Assembly (NCBI RefSeq): GCF_014333585.1
Contig: NZ_JACSCW010000002.1
Coordinates: forward strand, 496,001-560,000
Length of the DNA: 64,000 bases
Origin: Hymenobacter sp. BT188
GTDB taxonomy: Bacteria > Bacteroidota > Bacteroidia > Cytophagales > Hymenobacteraceae
Direction: 5' to 3'
Below are positions 1-7,966 of the stretch, in pieces. Within the stretch, counting starts at the first letter, position 1, and each line of letters starts with the position of its first letter. The position numbers and the translations under genes were made by a program. A model generated the notes under the pieces. It was not told where the DNA came from. It saw only the letters and a program-made list of their open reading frames with translations, and did no database searches.

Positions 1-223
1 GGCGCAGACTTAGAACCAGCACAAGGCCCAGTGTATACACGCCGTAGAAAGTGTTGAGCGTAGCATCGGCGGCGGCTGTATGAGCAAATCCCAGATCGTA
101 CAGAAATACGAGTAAACCACCCAAGCTCAGGTAAAACAGCACCGAATCAGCCTTGCCGATCAGCTTTGAGCGATGCTTTTCTAGCTGGCCATCAAGGTGT
201 TCTCTTATTTTAACACGGTACAT
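1..223 (-). CDS. N-terminal part of an unidentified membrane protein
   Basis: The gene enters from the left edge and reads leftward. Its start codon is the CAT at 221-223 and 74 residues are visible. The protein begins with a charged, probably cytoplasmic stretch (MYRVKIREHLDGQLEKHRSK). Two hydrophobic segments follow, roughly residues 29-46 and 58-74, so it is an inner-membrane protein. A charged N-terminus followed by paired helices is compatible with a TrkH-type potassium transporter, which can carry extra N-terminal helices in Bacteroidota, but too little is visible to assign a family. The gene is divergent from the acyl-CoA dehydrogenase at 499. Confidence 0.6.
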   Translation of the reverse strand, partial: MYRVKIREHLDGQLEKHRSKLIGKADSVLFYLSLGGLLVFLYDLGFAHTAAADATLNTFYGVYTLGLVLVLSLR

Positions 224-498
224 CTTCGTTCAACTAAAGACTTAAGCAAACTGCCGCCCTGCAAAGGGGCTATCGTAGGTAATAGAGCGGTAAGCTTAGC
301 TGCTCGGGCTTACAAGCTACTTCGCAATGGATATGCGCTACGTAGTTTGGAGACGGAAAGATGATGAATCAATTTGGGATGCGCTGGAACCCGCTTAGCG
401 GTGGGCTGTTCTGAGAGTGTGCCGGATTGGATACGCGAACAGCCACCCCAGCCCGAAATTTTTATCTTTGAGCTTCCCACCCCATTTATACTTCTGTT
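224..498. other. divergent intergenic region
   Basis: This 275-base gap separates the leftward membrane protein from the rightward acyl-CoA dehydrogenase. The only clear signal is the TATCTTTG box at 463-470. I see no RNA gene or hairpin. Confidence 0.5.
463..470 (+). promoter_or_regulatory. TATCTTTG -7 promoter box
   Basis: TATCTTTG matches the Bacteroidota primary sigma factor -7 consensus TAnnTTTG. It lies 28 bases before the ATG of the acyl-CoA dehydrogenase, giving a short leader. I could not identify a convincing -33 TTG at normal spacing. Confidence 0.6.
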
Positions 499-1734
499 AT
501 GTCATCTCAAGCCGACGTTCTCTCGCCCGAATCCAAAGCTCACACCGCCCAGAAAGGCAGTACCAACGCCGCCGGCTTCACCGATTATTTCGACCTCGAC
601 GGCCTGCTCACCGAGGAGCACAAGCTCATCCGTCAGAGCATCCGCGACTTCGTGAAGCGCGAGATTTCGCCCAGCATCGAGAAGTGGGCCCAGCAGGCGC
701 ATTTTCCCTCCGAAATCGTGCGCAAGTTTGGCGATGTCGGCGCTTTTGGTCCTACCATTCCGGCCGAGTACGGCGGCGGCGGCCTCGACTACATCAGCTA
801 CGGCCTGATTATGCAGGAAATTGAGCGCGGCGACTCCGGCATGCGCTCCACGGCCTCGGTGCAGGGCTCCCTGGTGATGTTCCCGATTTACCAGTACGGC
901 TCGGAGGAACAGCGGCGCAAGTTTCTGCCCAAGCTGGCCTCGGGCGAATGGCTGGGCTGCTTCGGTCTTACGGAGCCTGACCATGGCTCCAACCCCGGCG
1001 GTATGGTTACGAAGCTGGAAGACAAAGGCGACTACTATATCCTGAATGGTGCCAAGCTCTGGATTTCCAACTCGCCCAAGTGCCAGGTTGCCGTGGTATG
1101 GGCAAAAAACGAACAAGGCCGCATCAAAGGCGTTATCGTGGAGCGTGGAATGGAAGGCTTCACTACTCCCGAAATTCATAACAAATGGAGCTTGCGCGCC
1201 AGCACCACCGGCGAGTTGGTCTTCGACAACGTGCGCATCCCGAAAGAGAACATCCTGCCCAATGTGGAAGGCCTAAAAGGCCCCCTGAGCTGCCTCGACT
1301 CGGCCCGCTTCGGTATTGCCTGGGGGGCAATTGGTGCCGCCATCGACTGCTACGAATCGGCCCTGAAGTACTCGCTGGAGCGCGAGCAGTTCGGCAAGCC
1401 GATTGCCGCTTTCCAATTGCAGCAGCGCAAGCTGGCCGAAATGATTACCGAAATCACCAAGGCACAGCTTATGGCTTGGCGCTTAGGTGTTTTGAAAAAC
1501 GAAGGCAAAGCTACCAGCGCCCAAATCAGTATGGCCAAGCGCAATTCCGTGGATATGGCTCTGCATATTGCCCGCGAAGCCCGTCAGATTCACGGCGGTA
1601 TGGGTATCACAGGCGAGTACCCCATCATGCGCCACATGATGAACCTAGAGTCGGTGATTACTTATGAAGGCACCCACGATATTCATTTGCTCATTACGGG
1701 TGCGGATATTACGGGTATTCAGGCGTTTAAGTAA
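499..1734 (+). CDS. acyl-CoA dehydrogenase, glutaryl-CoA dehydrogenase type
   Basis: This is a 411-residue FAD flavoenzyme of the acyl-CoA dehydrogenase family. The C-terminal signature YEGTHDIHLLITG is the form found in glutaryl-CoA dehydrogenases, and its Glu (about E390) is the expected catalytic base. The FAD/substrate stretch CFGLTEPDHGSNPGGM, the middle-domain motif KLWISNSP and the late IHGGMGITGEYP helix are all present in order. Family members oxidise, and often decarboxylate, glutaryl-CoA to crotonyl-CoA in lysine and tryptophan breakdown. The length is normal once an N-terminal extension of about 25 residues is allowed for. The start ATG at 499 lies just downstream of a TATCTTTG box. 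Substrate specificity is inferred from the active-site motif and is not proven. Confidence 0.88.
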   Translation: MSSQADVLSPESKAHTAQKGSTNAAGFTDYFDLDGLLTEEHKLIRQSIRDFVKREISPSIEKWAQQAHFPSEIVRKFGDVGAFGPTIPAEYGGGGLDYISYGLIMQEIERGDSGMRSTASVQGSLVMFPIYQYGSEEQRRKFLPKLASGEWLGCFGLTEPDHGSNPGGMVTKLEDKGDYYILNGAKLWISNSPKCQVAVVWAKNEQGRIKGVIVERGMEGFTTPEIHNKWSLRASTTGELVFDNVRIPKENILPNVEGLKGPLSCLDSARFGIAWGAIGAAIDCYESALKYSLEREQFGKPIAAFQLQQRKLAEMITEITKAQLMAWRLGVLKNEGKATSAQISMAKRNSVDMALHIAREARQIHGGMGITGEYPIMRHMMNLESVITYEGTHDIHLLITGADITGIQAFK

Positions 1735-1750
1735 TATCTAGTTGTTTGAA

Positions 1751-1784
1751 GAAGGGCCAGCTTATGTATATAAGCTGGCCCTTC
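1751..1784 (+). terminator. perfect 15-bp hairpin after the acyl-CoA dehydrogenase
   Basis: Arms at 1751-1765 and 1770-1784 pair perfectly around a 4-base loop, 17 bases after the stop codon. The trailing T-run is weak (TTGCTT), so it may act as a terminator or a 3' stabilising hairpin. Confidence 0.6.
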
Positions 1785-1886
1785 TTGCTTAGATCGTTTT
1801 GCCAATACGAACCAAGATTGACACTGCTTTCTCCAGTAAACCTATATTAGCTCATCTTTTACGAATTACTCTCCTTGCTTGCTGCT

Positions 1887-2222
1887 ATGGCTGCTGACTC
1901 CGCTTCGCCTTTAGTATTACTTGAATGCCTGATTGCCGGTACTTCACACCGCGAGGGCTTGAAGGCCTACGAGCCAAATTTGCAGATTGGTCAAGATCTG
2001 ACCGTAGCCCGAGAAGCTGACAGCGCCTACGATGACTGGGCCGTGCGCGTATACACCGCCGGCGCTGAGCCGATGTGGCTGGGGTACTTGCCCGAGGGTC
2101 GGAACGAAACTGTAGCTCGACTGCTCGATGCTGGTTTTGAGCTGACGGGCCGCCTCACGCACAAAGCCTGGGAAGATGACTGGCTATACCTGGAAATGGA
2201 AGTGCTGCTCTTGCGCAAGTAA
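1887..2222 (+). CDS. stand-alone HIRAN domain protein
   Basis: The 111-residue product is almost entirely one HIRAN domain. Visible hallmarks are the N-terminal strand IAGTSHREGLKAY, the acidic core READSAYDDWAVRVYT and the GYLPEG turn, followed by a helix (NETVARLLDAG). HIRAN domains bind single-stranded or 3'-end DNA and are usually fused to SNF2 helicases or nucleases such as HLTF. Here no enzymatic domain is attached, so a role as a small DNA-end-binding accessory protein is inference. The ATG at 1887 is preferred over an in-frame TTG 12 bases upstream. The gene converges on the DUF4268 gene across a shared terminator. Confidence 0.72.
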   Translation: MAADSASPLVLLECLIAGTSHREGLKAYEPNLQIGQDLTVAREADSAYDDWAVRVYTAGAEPMWLGYLPEGRNETVARLLDAGFELTGRLTHKAWEDDWLYLEMEVLLLRK

Positions 2223-2244
2223 ATAGCTAAAAGAACAAATGTGT

Positions 2245-2278
2245 AAAAAAGCCCCCCAGCATGCTAGGGGGCTTTTTT
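2245..2278. terminator. bidirectional intrinsic terminator with GCCCCCCAG core
   Basis: AAAAAAGCCCCC at 2245-2256 pairs with GGGGGCTTTTTT at 2267-2278 across a short AGCATGCT palindrome. A-runs and T-runs on opposite sides allow termination of both the HIRAN gene (+) and the DUF4268 gene (-). Confidence 0.9.
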
Positions 2279-2284
2279 GACCTG

Positions 2285-2746
2285 CTACCGCAGTTCCTCA
2301 AACGCGTACTGCGCGTTGCTCCAAAACTCGTCCAGCGCAATCAGGCGCGGCTTGAAGAAGGAAATTAGCGCGGGCCAGTCGTCGCGGCTGAATAGGTTGA
2401 CGGGCTGCAACTCTTGGTAAATGCGGCTGAGGGGCTGACCATTCGCATCCTGCGCTTCCAACTCCCAATGCCAGGCTTCGCCCAACGTTTCCTCCAGCAT
2501 AGCTTTCAATTGCTCAAACTGCTCGAAAAACAGCTGGCGAATTTCCGCGTCGGCGTGGGTGAGCTCAATGCCAATGGTGGCGCGGCGGTTGTCGGCGTGC
2601 AGGCGGAAATACAGGTTTTTGTAGCCGGTTTTGTAGTTGATCCAGTTGATGGGCGTGCCTTCGGTCGAGGGTACGGGGGCCATGTATTGGCCAAACGTAG
2701 TCCAGAAGGCTTGGCGAAACTGCGCTACTTCCGCTTTACTATACAT
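2285..2746 (-). CDS. DUF4268 domain protein
   Basis: The 153-residue protein is soluble, with no signal peptide or membrane helix. The opening (AEVAQFRQAFWTTFGQYM) and the following INYKTGYKNLYFRLHAD / ATIGIELTHAD strands resemble the DUF4268 family. That family is sometimes found at the end of restriction or nuclease proteins and also occurs alone. The fold is thought to be nuclease-related, but I see no clear PD-(D/E)XK active site here, so no activity is claimed. It is transcribed leftward from 2746, alone, and ends at the bidirectional terminator shared with the HIRAN gene. Confidence 0.7.
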   Translation of the reverse strand: MYSKAEVAQFRQAFWTTFGQYMAPVPSTEGTPINWINYKTGYKNLYFRLHADNRRATIGIELTHADAEIRQLFFEQFEQLKAMLEETLGEAWHWELEAQDANGQPLSRIYQELQPVNLFSRDDWPALISFFKPRLIALDEFWSNAQYAFEELR

Positions 2747-2948
2747 TCTTTGTTTGCTCCTTTTTGCGTCTTTGTCAGCACTTGGTACGCAAAAATAGTG
2801 TTAGCGGCTTAGTGAGCAGCAATGGCTTTATTGCCCATAGACCGAGCTTACCAAGGTCTTGACTACTATCTTGAGGTGTTTGGGCAAAATTCACGGACCT
2901 TTGGAATAAAATTGCCCTTAGCGCCAGTTTTATTTACCTCAGAAGTTT

Positions 2949-4952
2949 ATGCACGTTCCTATATTTTCTGATGTCATTATTATCCTGCTGCTCTCGGTAG
3001 GCGTCATTCTGCTGGTTAATAAGCTGCGGCTGCCGTCTATTGTGGGGTTTCTGGTCACGGGTATTGTGGCGGGCCCGTCAGCGCTGGGCTTGGTGAAGGC
3101 CCAGGGCGACGTGGATATGCTGGCCGAACTGGGTGTAATTCTGCTTATGTTTACTATCGGCCTGGAGTTCTCGCTCTCCAGCCTTTCGCGGCTCAAGCGG
3201 GCCGTATTTCTGGGAGGTAGCTTGCAGGTTGGCCTTACCATTGGCGCTACTTACCTGCTGGCAGTGGCATTCGGGTATTCGACGCCTGAAGCCGTATTTC
3301 TGGGCTTTCTGCTGGCTTTGAGCAGCACCGCCATCGTGCTCAAGCTCCTGCAGGACCGGCTGGAGATGGAGTCGCTGCACGGGCAGGTAATACTGGCCAT
3401 CCTCATCTTTCAGGACTTGATTGTAGTGCCCATGATGCTGCTTACGCCCATGCTGGCAGGCAAAGGCGCCGGCAACCCCTGGGCCGATCTGGGCTTGCTG
3501 GCAGTAAAAATCAGTGGGGTGTTGGCGCTGGTGTGGTTTGGGGCGCGCTACCTTATGCCACGCCTGTTGTTTGTGGTGGCCCGAACGCGCAGCCGCGAGT
3601 TGTTCTTGCTCACTACCATCGGCACCTGTCTGGGTGTGGCGTGGCTCACGTCTACAGTGGGGCTTTCGCTGGCGCTGGGGGCCTTTTTGGCGGGCCTTAT
3701 TATCTCCGAATCGGAGTACAGCTACGAGGCCGTCAGTAATATTCTGCCTTTCCGCGAGATTTTCGCTAGCTTCTTTTTTGTGTCCATTGGTATGCTGCTC
3801 GACGTCCGGTTTTTCTTGGAAAATCCGCTTACCATCGTGCTCATTACCTTGGCCGTTATGGCCGTCAAGTTCCTGCTCACGGTGGGCGCTGCCCTAGCCC
3901 TGCGGCTGCCCATGCGCTCGGTGCTGCTGATTGGTCTGGCCCTGTGCCAAGTAGGGGAGTTTGCCTTTATTCTGTCTAAAGTGGGGCTGGAAGCGGGCCT
4001 GATGCAGCAGCGCGAGTACCAGTATTTCCTAGCCGTTTCTATCCTGACCATGAGCCTGACGCCCTTGGTAATGCTGGGCGCCGAGCCTTTTGCCACGTTT
4101 CTGCTGCGACTACGGATTTTCCAGTCGCTGGACCAGGGCCTGCGCATGCAGACCGACCAGCTGCCCCCCGAGCAGGAGCAGAAGCTCAGCGACCACTTGG
4201 TGGTGATGGGCTACGGCTTCAACGGCCGCAACCTGGTGAAAGCTGCCAAATATGCCAAGGTGCCCTATGTAATTATCGAGACGAACCCCATTACGGTACG
4301 CCAGGAGCGGGAAAAAGGTGAGCCTATTCTGTACGGCGACGCCTCGCAGGAGCATGTGCTGGAGCAGGCCCACGTAGCGCATGCCCGCGTGATGGTAGTC
4401 GCTATATCGGACCCGGCCAGCAGCCGCCGCATTGTGGTATCTCTGCGCAAGATGAACCCCAACTCCTGCATTTTTGTGCGCACCCGTTACATCCACGAGA
4501 TGGAGGAGCTGTACCGTCTCGGCGCCACCGAAGTAATACCGGAGGAGCTGGAAGCTTCTATTGAGATCTTCTCGCGGGTGCTGGCCAAGTACCTGGTACC
4601 TATGCCTGAAATCGACAGGCTCATCAGTGAACTGCGCGCCGGGCGCTATGATATGCTGCGCCGCCGCTCCCTCACGGATGGCGAGTGGTCATCGATGCAC
4701 ATTTCGCTGGCCGACGCCGAAATGTCGACCTTCCAGGTGTCCAAAGAAGGGGAACTGGTGGGCAAATCCTTATCGGAGACCGAGGTGCGGCAGCGCTTTG
4801 GCATCAGTTTGCTGGCTATCCGGCGTGGGGGAAAGATGTTATACGAAATGACCGGCGACACGGTCATCGAGCCCAACGATACGCTTTACATCTTTGGTCA
4901 GCCCGAGCGTGTACAGGAATTCGTCCGTAGCGCGGATTCAGTCCTACACTAA
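2949..4952 (+). CDS. CPA2-family cation/proton antiporter with RCK domains
   Basis: The 667-residue inner-membrane protein has three parts. About 12 hydrophobic helices occupy residues 1-390 (Na_H_Exchanger fold; note the FTIGLEFSLSSLSRLKR and LALSSTAIVLKLL helices). A TrkA-N/RCK Rossmann domain starts near residue 415 with the nucleotide-binding turn GYGFNG. A TrkA-C domain ends the protein (GELVGKSLSETEVRQRFGISL...DTLYIFG). This is the layout of KefB/KefC-like potassium/proton antiporters gated by NAD(H) or other ligands. It is probably involved in potassium export, pH or osmotic homeostasis. No KefF/KefG partner is adjacent. The start ATG at 2949 directly precedes the first helix. Confidence 0.88.
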   Translation: MHVPIFSDVIIILLLSVGVILLVNKLRLPSIVGFLVTGIVAGPSALGLVKAQGDVDMLAELGVILLMFTIGLEFSLSSLSRLKRAVFLGGSLQVGLTIGATYLLAVAFGYSTPEAVFLGFLLALSSTAIVLKLLQDRLEMESLHGQVILAILIFQDLIVVPMMLLTPMLAGKGAGNPWADLGLLAVKISGVLALVWFGARYLMPRLLFVVARTRSRELFLLTTIGTCLGVAWLTSTVGLSLALGAFLAGLIISESEYSYEAVSNILPFREIFASFFFVSIGMLLDVRFFLENPLTIVLITLAVMAVKFLLTVGAALALRLPMRSVLLIGLALCQVGEFAFILSKVGLEAGLMQQREYQYFLAVSILTMSLTPLVMLGAEPFATFLLRLRIFQSLDQGLRMQTDQLPPEQEQKLSDHLVVMGYGFNGRNLVKAAKYAKVPYVIIETNPITVRQEREKGEPILYGDASQEHVLEQAHVAHARVMVVAISDPASSRRIVVSLRKMNPNSCIFVRTRYIHEMEELYRLGATEVIPEELEASIEIFSRVLAKYLVPMPEIDRLISELRAGRYDMLRRRSLTDGEWSSMHISLADAEMSTFQVSKEGELVGKSLSETEVRQRFGISLLAIRRGGKMLYEMTGDTVIEPNDTLYIFGQPERVQEFVRSADSVLH

Positions 4953-4971
4953 TTAATTGACTCAAAAAGGC

Positions 4972-5132
4972 CGTCGTGCAGAGCGTAGCATCTTGCGTGC
5001 TGTCGTTGCCAAGCCGACTCATCTCCCAATAGAATGTCATGCAGAGCAAAATGAAGCATCTCGCGGGCTGACGCGGGATTAGCACTCCAGCTAAACATGC
5101 TAAATGCTTCGCGCCGCTCTGCATGACGTTCT
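4972..5132. repeat. intergenic palindromic repeat, three related units
   Basis: A unit of the form GTCATGCAGAGC-n-GAAGCATCTCGCG occurs directly at 4972-5009 (diverged) and 5036-5065, and again inverted at 5099-5132. GTCATGCAGAGC at 5036-5047 and GCTCTGCATGAC at 5116-5127 are exact inverted repeats, so 5036-5132 can fold into a long stem. Such GTCATGCAGAG..AGCATCTCGCG units are familiar to me as intergenic repeats in Hymenobacter-like genomes (recollection, not checked). The three-unit arrangement is directly visible. Confidence 0.7.
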
Positions 5133-5216
5133 TCTGTATCAAGTTTATTTTTTTTTGCTAAAATGTTTAGTTATAATAGACTATACTAAATATTTTTACT
5201 AAAACGGGAAGCATTT

Positions 5217-5224
5217 TGCCCCCC
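5217..5224 (+). repeat. intergenic copy of the TGCCCCCC iterated motif
   Basis: The sequence ATTTTGCCCCCCAAAG lies about 43 bases upstream of the ruvB ATG. It is one of the few copies outside a gene or terminator. It also creates a spurious in-frame TTG at 5216, which I do not use as the ruvB start. Confidence 0.6.
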
Positions 5225-5266
5225 AAAGCGTTATCTTCACTCAACGCCAAACCTAGTATTTACGCT

Positions 5267-6322
5267 ATGCGCGAAGCATTTCTCACCGGTGGCAGTGACC
5301 ACATGGACCCTTCTGAAAAGGAGATTGATAAGGCACTGCGGCCGCTCAGCTTCTCCGACTTTACGGGTCAGGATAAAATCGTCGAGAACCTGAAAATATT
5401 CGTGGCAGCCGCTCGTCGGCGGGGCGAAGCCCTCGATCACGTCCTGCTCCACGGACCTCCCGGCCTGGGCAAAACCACCTTGTCGCACATTATTGCGGCC
5501 GAGTTGGAAGCTGGTATCAAAATGACCAGCGGTCCGGTGCTTGACAAGCCTTCCGACCTGGCGGGGCTGCTGACCAACCTGGAGCCCAACGACGTACTCT
5601 TCATCGACGAGATTCACCGCCTCAACCCCGTGGTGGAGGAATATCTGTACTCGGCCATGGAGGATTATCGGATCGACATTATGCTCGACTCCGGTCCGAA
5701 TGCGCGCTCGGTACAGATTTCACTGTCGCCATTTACGCTCATCGGTGCTACTACGCGCTCCGGCTTGCTGACCTCACCACTTCGTGCTCGTTTTGGTATC
5801 AACGCCCGCCTGGAGTACTACGACTCAGCCCTGCTAACCAGCATTGTAAAGCGCTCAGCTGAGATTTTGAATACGCCTATTCATGATGATGCGGCCTTCG
5901 AAATTGCTCGCCGGTCGCGTGGTACGCCGCGTATCGCCAATAACTTGTTGCGCCGCACCCGCGACTTCGCCCAGATAAAAGGCACTGGCACCATCACCGT
6001 CGACATCGCTCAGTTTGCCCTAAACGCCCTCGACGTGGACCAAAACGGCCTAGACGAGATGGACGTGCGCATTCTAACGACCATCATCGACAAGTTCAAA
6101 GGTGGCCCGGTTGGCTTGAGCACCATTGCTACGGCCTGCTCCGAGGAATCGGAAACTATCGAAGAAGTGTACGAGCCTTTCCTGATTCAGGAAGGATACA
6201 TTAAGCGTACTTCCCGGGGCCGCGAAGCTACGGAGGCCGCGTACCGGCACTTGGGCAAGCTCATGCCGCAGCACCTGCGCGGCAACTCGCCCGGCGATTT
6301 GTTTGGAGAGCAGCCCGTTTAG
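5267..6322 (+). CDS. ruvB: Holliday junction branch-migration ATPase RuvB
   Basis: RuvB is the AAA+ hexameric motor that, with RuvA, drives branch migration of Holliday junctions in recombinational repair. The 351-residue product has Walker A GPPGLGKT near residue 63, Walker B FIDEIHR near residue 112, the sensor [14 protein letters not shown] and a C-terminal winged-helix domain ending [16 protein letters not shown]. The family length is about 340. An in-frame TTG at 5216 would add 17 residues, but the ATG at 5267 gives the typical N-terminus leading into [15 protein letters not shown]. The next gene, queG, follows a strong terminator, so ruvB is probably monocistronic. Confidence 0.97.
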   Translation: MREAFLTGGSDHMDPSEKEIDKALRPLSFSDFTGQDKIVENLKIFVAAARRRGEALDHVLLHGPPGLGKTTLSHIIAAELEAGIKMTSGPVLDKPSDLAGLLTNLEPNDVLFIDEIHRLNPVVEEYLYSAMEDYRIDIMLDSGPNARSVQISLSPFTLIGATTRSGLLTSPLRARFGINARLEYYDSALLTSIVKRSAEILNTPIHDDAAFEIARRSRGTPRIANNLLRRTRDFAQIKGTGTITVDIAQFALNALDVDQNGLDEMDVRILTTIIDKFKGGPVGLSTIATACSEESETIEEVYEPFLIQEGYIKRTSRGREATEAAYRHLGKLMPQHLRGNSPGDLFGEQPV

Positions 6323-6354
6323 GCAACTCCTTATTTGATTCAACTATTACATGG

Positions 6355-6388
6355 AACGCACCGCCCACAGCGGTGCGTTTCTTTTTTT
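6355..6388 (+). terminator. intrinsic terminator of ruvB
   Basis: AACGCACCGC at 6355-6364 pairs with GCGGTGCGTT at 6370-6379 around CCACA and is followed by a T-rich tail (TTCTTTTTTT). Confidence 0.88.
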
Positions 6389-6476
6389 CAGCCGTACTTT
6401 GCCCTGAAGTGGCGGGGCCGCACTGCCGTTTTTTATCTTGTTGCAGCCGTTTTGAGCGACATTTTCAGTATACTCC

Positions 6477-7466
6477 GTGACCGTAAGCGAAACCATCCAA
6501 AGCCGTAATGCCGCTTTTATCAAGCGCCGGGCGGCAGAGCTGGGCTTTATGTACTGCGGCATCTCGAAGGCGGAATTTCTGGAGGAAGAAGCCCCCCGCC
6601 TCGAAAACTGGCTCAACCGGCAGATGCACGGGCAGATGGGCTACATGGCCAATCACTTCGATAAGCGCCTCGACCCGCGCCTGTTGGTAGATGGGGCCAA
6701 ATCGGTGATTTCGCTTCTATTGAATTATTACCCTGCCGAGGAAGACCAGCAGCCCGCTGATACGCTGCACATCAGCAAATACGCCTACGGCCGCGATTAT
6801 CACTTCGTCATCAAAGACAAGCTCAAAACGCTGCTGGCCGATATTCAGCAGGAAATAGGCGAAGTAGGCGGCCGCGTGTTCGTCGATTCGGCGCCGGTGA
6901 TGGACAAGGTGTGGGCCAAGAAAAGCGGCCTGGGCTGGGTGGGCAAAAACTCCAACCTCATCACGCCCGGCGTAGGCAGCTTTTACTTCATTGCCGAGCT
7001 AATTGTAGACCTGGAGTTGACCCCCGACGGTCCCATCAAAGACTACTGCGGTACCTGTCGCAAGTGCATGGACGCTTGCCCCACCGACGCCATTTCGGAG
7101 CCCTATGTGGTGGATGGCAGCAAGTGCATCAGCTATTTCACTATTGAGCTAAAGGACCAGATTCCGACGGAGGTGGGGGGCAAATTGGGTAACTGGGTTT
7201 TTGGCTGCGACATCTGCCAGGACGTGTGCCCCTGGAACCGCTTCGCCAAGCCTCACCAAGAACTGCAGTTTCGGGCTCACCCCCAATTCAAGGAAATGCG
7301 CACTTCCGATTGGCAGGAAATTACCCACGAGCTATTTACGGAGCTGTTTCGGCAGTCGGCGGTAAAGCGTACGGGCTACGCGGGTCTCACGCGTACTATT
7401 CAGTTTGTAAGCGAGACTGACTCCACTTCTTATAACGAAGCAAGAGCCACGAGCGAGGAAGCCTGA
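6477..7466 (+). CDS. queG: epoxyqueuosine reductase QueG
   Basis: QueG is the cobalamin- and iron-sulfur-dependent enzyme that reduces epoxyqueuosine to queuosine in tRNA, the last step of the pathway. The 329-residue protein contains the family middle region ([14 protein letters not shown]). It also has two 4Fe-4S cysteine clusters: [12 protein letters not shown] near residue 190 and [11 protein letters not shown] near residue 243. The reading frame opens with GTG at 6477, with no usable ATG nearby. The motif GTGGGGGGCAAATTG at about 7174 inside the gene is a copy of the iterated window-wide motif. The last codons lie inside a large hairpin (7440-7493). Confidence 0.95.
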   Translation: MTVSETIQSRNAAFIKRRAAELGFMYCGISKAEFLEEEAPRLENWLNRQMHGQMGYMANHFDKRLDPRLLVDGAKSVISLLLNYYPAEEDQQPADTLHISKYAYGRDYHFVIKDKLKTLLADIQQEIGEVGGRVFVDSAPVMDKVWAKKSGLGWVGKNSNLITPGVGSFYFIAELIVDLELTPDGPIKDYCGTCRKCMDACPTDAISEPYVVDGSKCISYFTIELKDQIPTEVGGKLGNWVFGCDICQDVCPWNRFAKPHQELQFRAHPQFKEMRTSDWQEITHELFTELFRQSAVKRTGYAGLTRTIQFVSETDSTSYNEARATSEEA

Positions 7467-7493
7467 GTGGCTTTCCTGGCTTGTGGCTCTTGC
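7440..7493. terminator. long imperfect hairpin overlapping the queG stop
   Basis: GCAAGAGCCAC at 7440-7450 pairs with GTGGCTCTTGC at 7483-7493. Inside it AGGAAGCC (7456-7463) pairs with GGCTTTCCT (7469-7477) with one bulge. The left arm is coding (end of queG). No clear T-run follows, so termination is uncertain. Confidence 0.5.
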
Positions 7494-7517
7494 CTGGATG
7501 GGTACTTACCTTCGGCT

Positions 7518-7706
7518 TTAAGCAGCTTGGGCAAAAACGCGGTTGAGTATGCGCTGGTAGATGCTCGCGAACTGCTCGTAGCACCAGGTTTTTAGTTGAG
7601 TTAACTCTTCTGGCACAAGCATGCGAAGGGCCTTGCGCAACTCTTTTTCAAATAGGATTTTGTCGAAGCTTACTTTAAGCAGAATGGTTTTCGCATATTC
7701 CAACAT
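7518..7706 (-). CDS. conserved small hypothetical protein, 62 residues
   Basis: The product from the ATG at 7706 begins MLEYAKTILLKVSFDK, continues LFEKELRKALRMLVPEELTQLK and ends WCYEQFASIYQRILNRVFAQAA. It is amphipathic and helical, with charged residues throughout, no signal peptide and a single Cys. I believe short proteins of this type recur in Hymenobacter-like genomes (from memory). A longer in-frame reading would add 55 hydrophobic residues upstream but breaks the natural start, so the short form is chosen. The function is unknown. It converges on queG. Confidence 0.6.
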   Translation of the reverse strand: MLEYAKTILLKVSFDKILFEKELRKALRMLVPEELTQLKTWCYEQFASIYQRILNRVFAQAA

Positions 7707-7896
7707 CGCAATGAATAGTAATAAAGGTGGGTGGTAAAGGGTAGGACGCGAGGGGTAATAGATATACGAAAGCCACATAAAAAGGCTTTCTCCGAGGAGC
7801 AAAAGCGTTAGTATATTTTCAAATGGTACAACGCCATTAGAGAATAATACCAAAGATAAGATATGTCCCAATCAGGTTGCAAGCTCATGAATGAAA

Positions 7897-7920
7897 AAAG
7901 AGCGACATAAGTCGCTCTTT
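7897..7920 (-). terminator. intrinsic terminator of the ferritin-like cluster
   Basis: AAAGAGCGAC at 7897-7906 pairs with GTCGCTCTTT at 7911-7920 around ATAA. On the minus strand a T-run follows, placing it 47 bases after the stop of the last ferritin-like gene. Confidence 0.85.
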
Positions 7921-7966
7921 AGAAGTATATTAAGTATAAAATCAGGGTTTATCAGTAACCTGTCTG

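Larger units (their letters stand above)
4953..5266. other. intergenic region with repeat element
   Basis: The gap between the antiporter and ruvB contains the dispersed-type repeat at 4972-5132, an AT-rich stretch at 5135-5205 and one copy of the iterated TGCCCCCC motif at 5217-5224. No open reading frame of interest was seen. Confidence 0.5.

Noticed and set aside
5216..5266. TTG start that would extend RuvB by 17 residues
   Set aside because: The TTG is part of an iterated TGCCCCCC motif, and the ATG at 5267 gives the normal family N-terminus.
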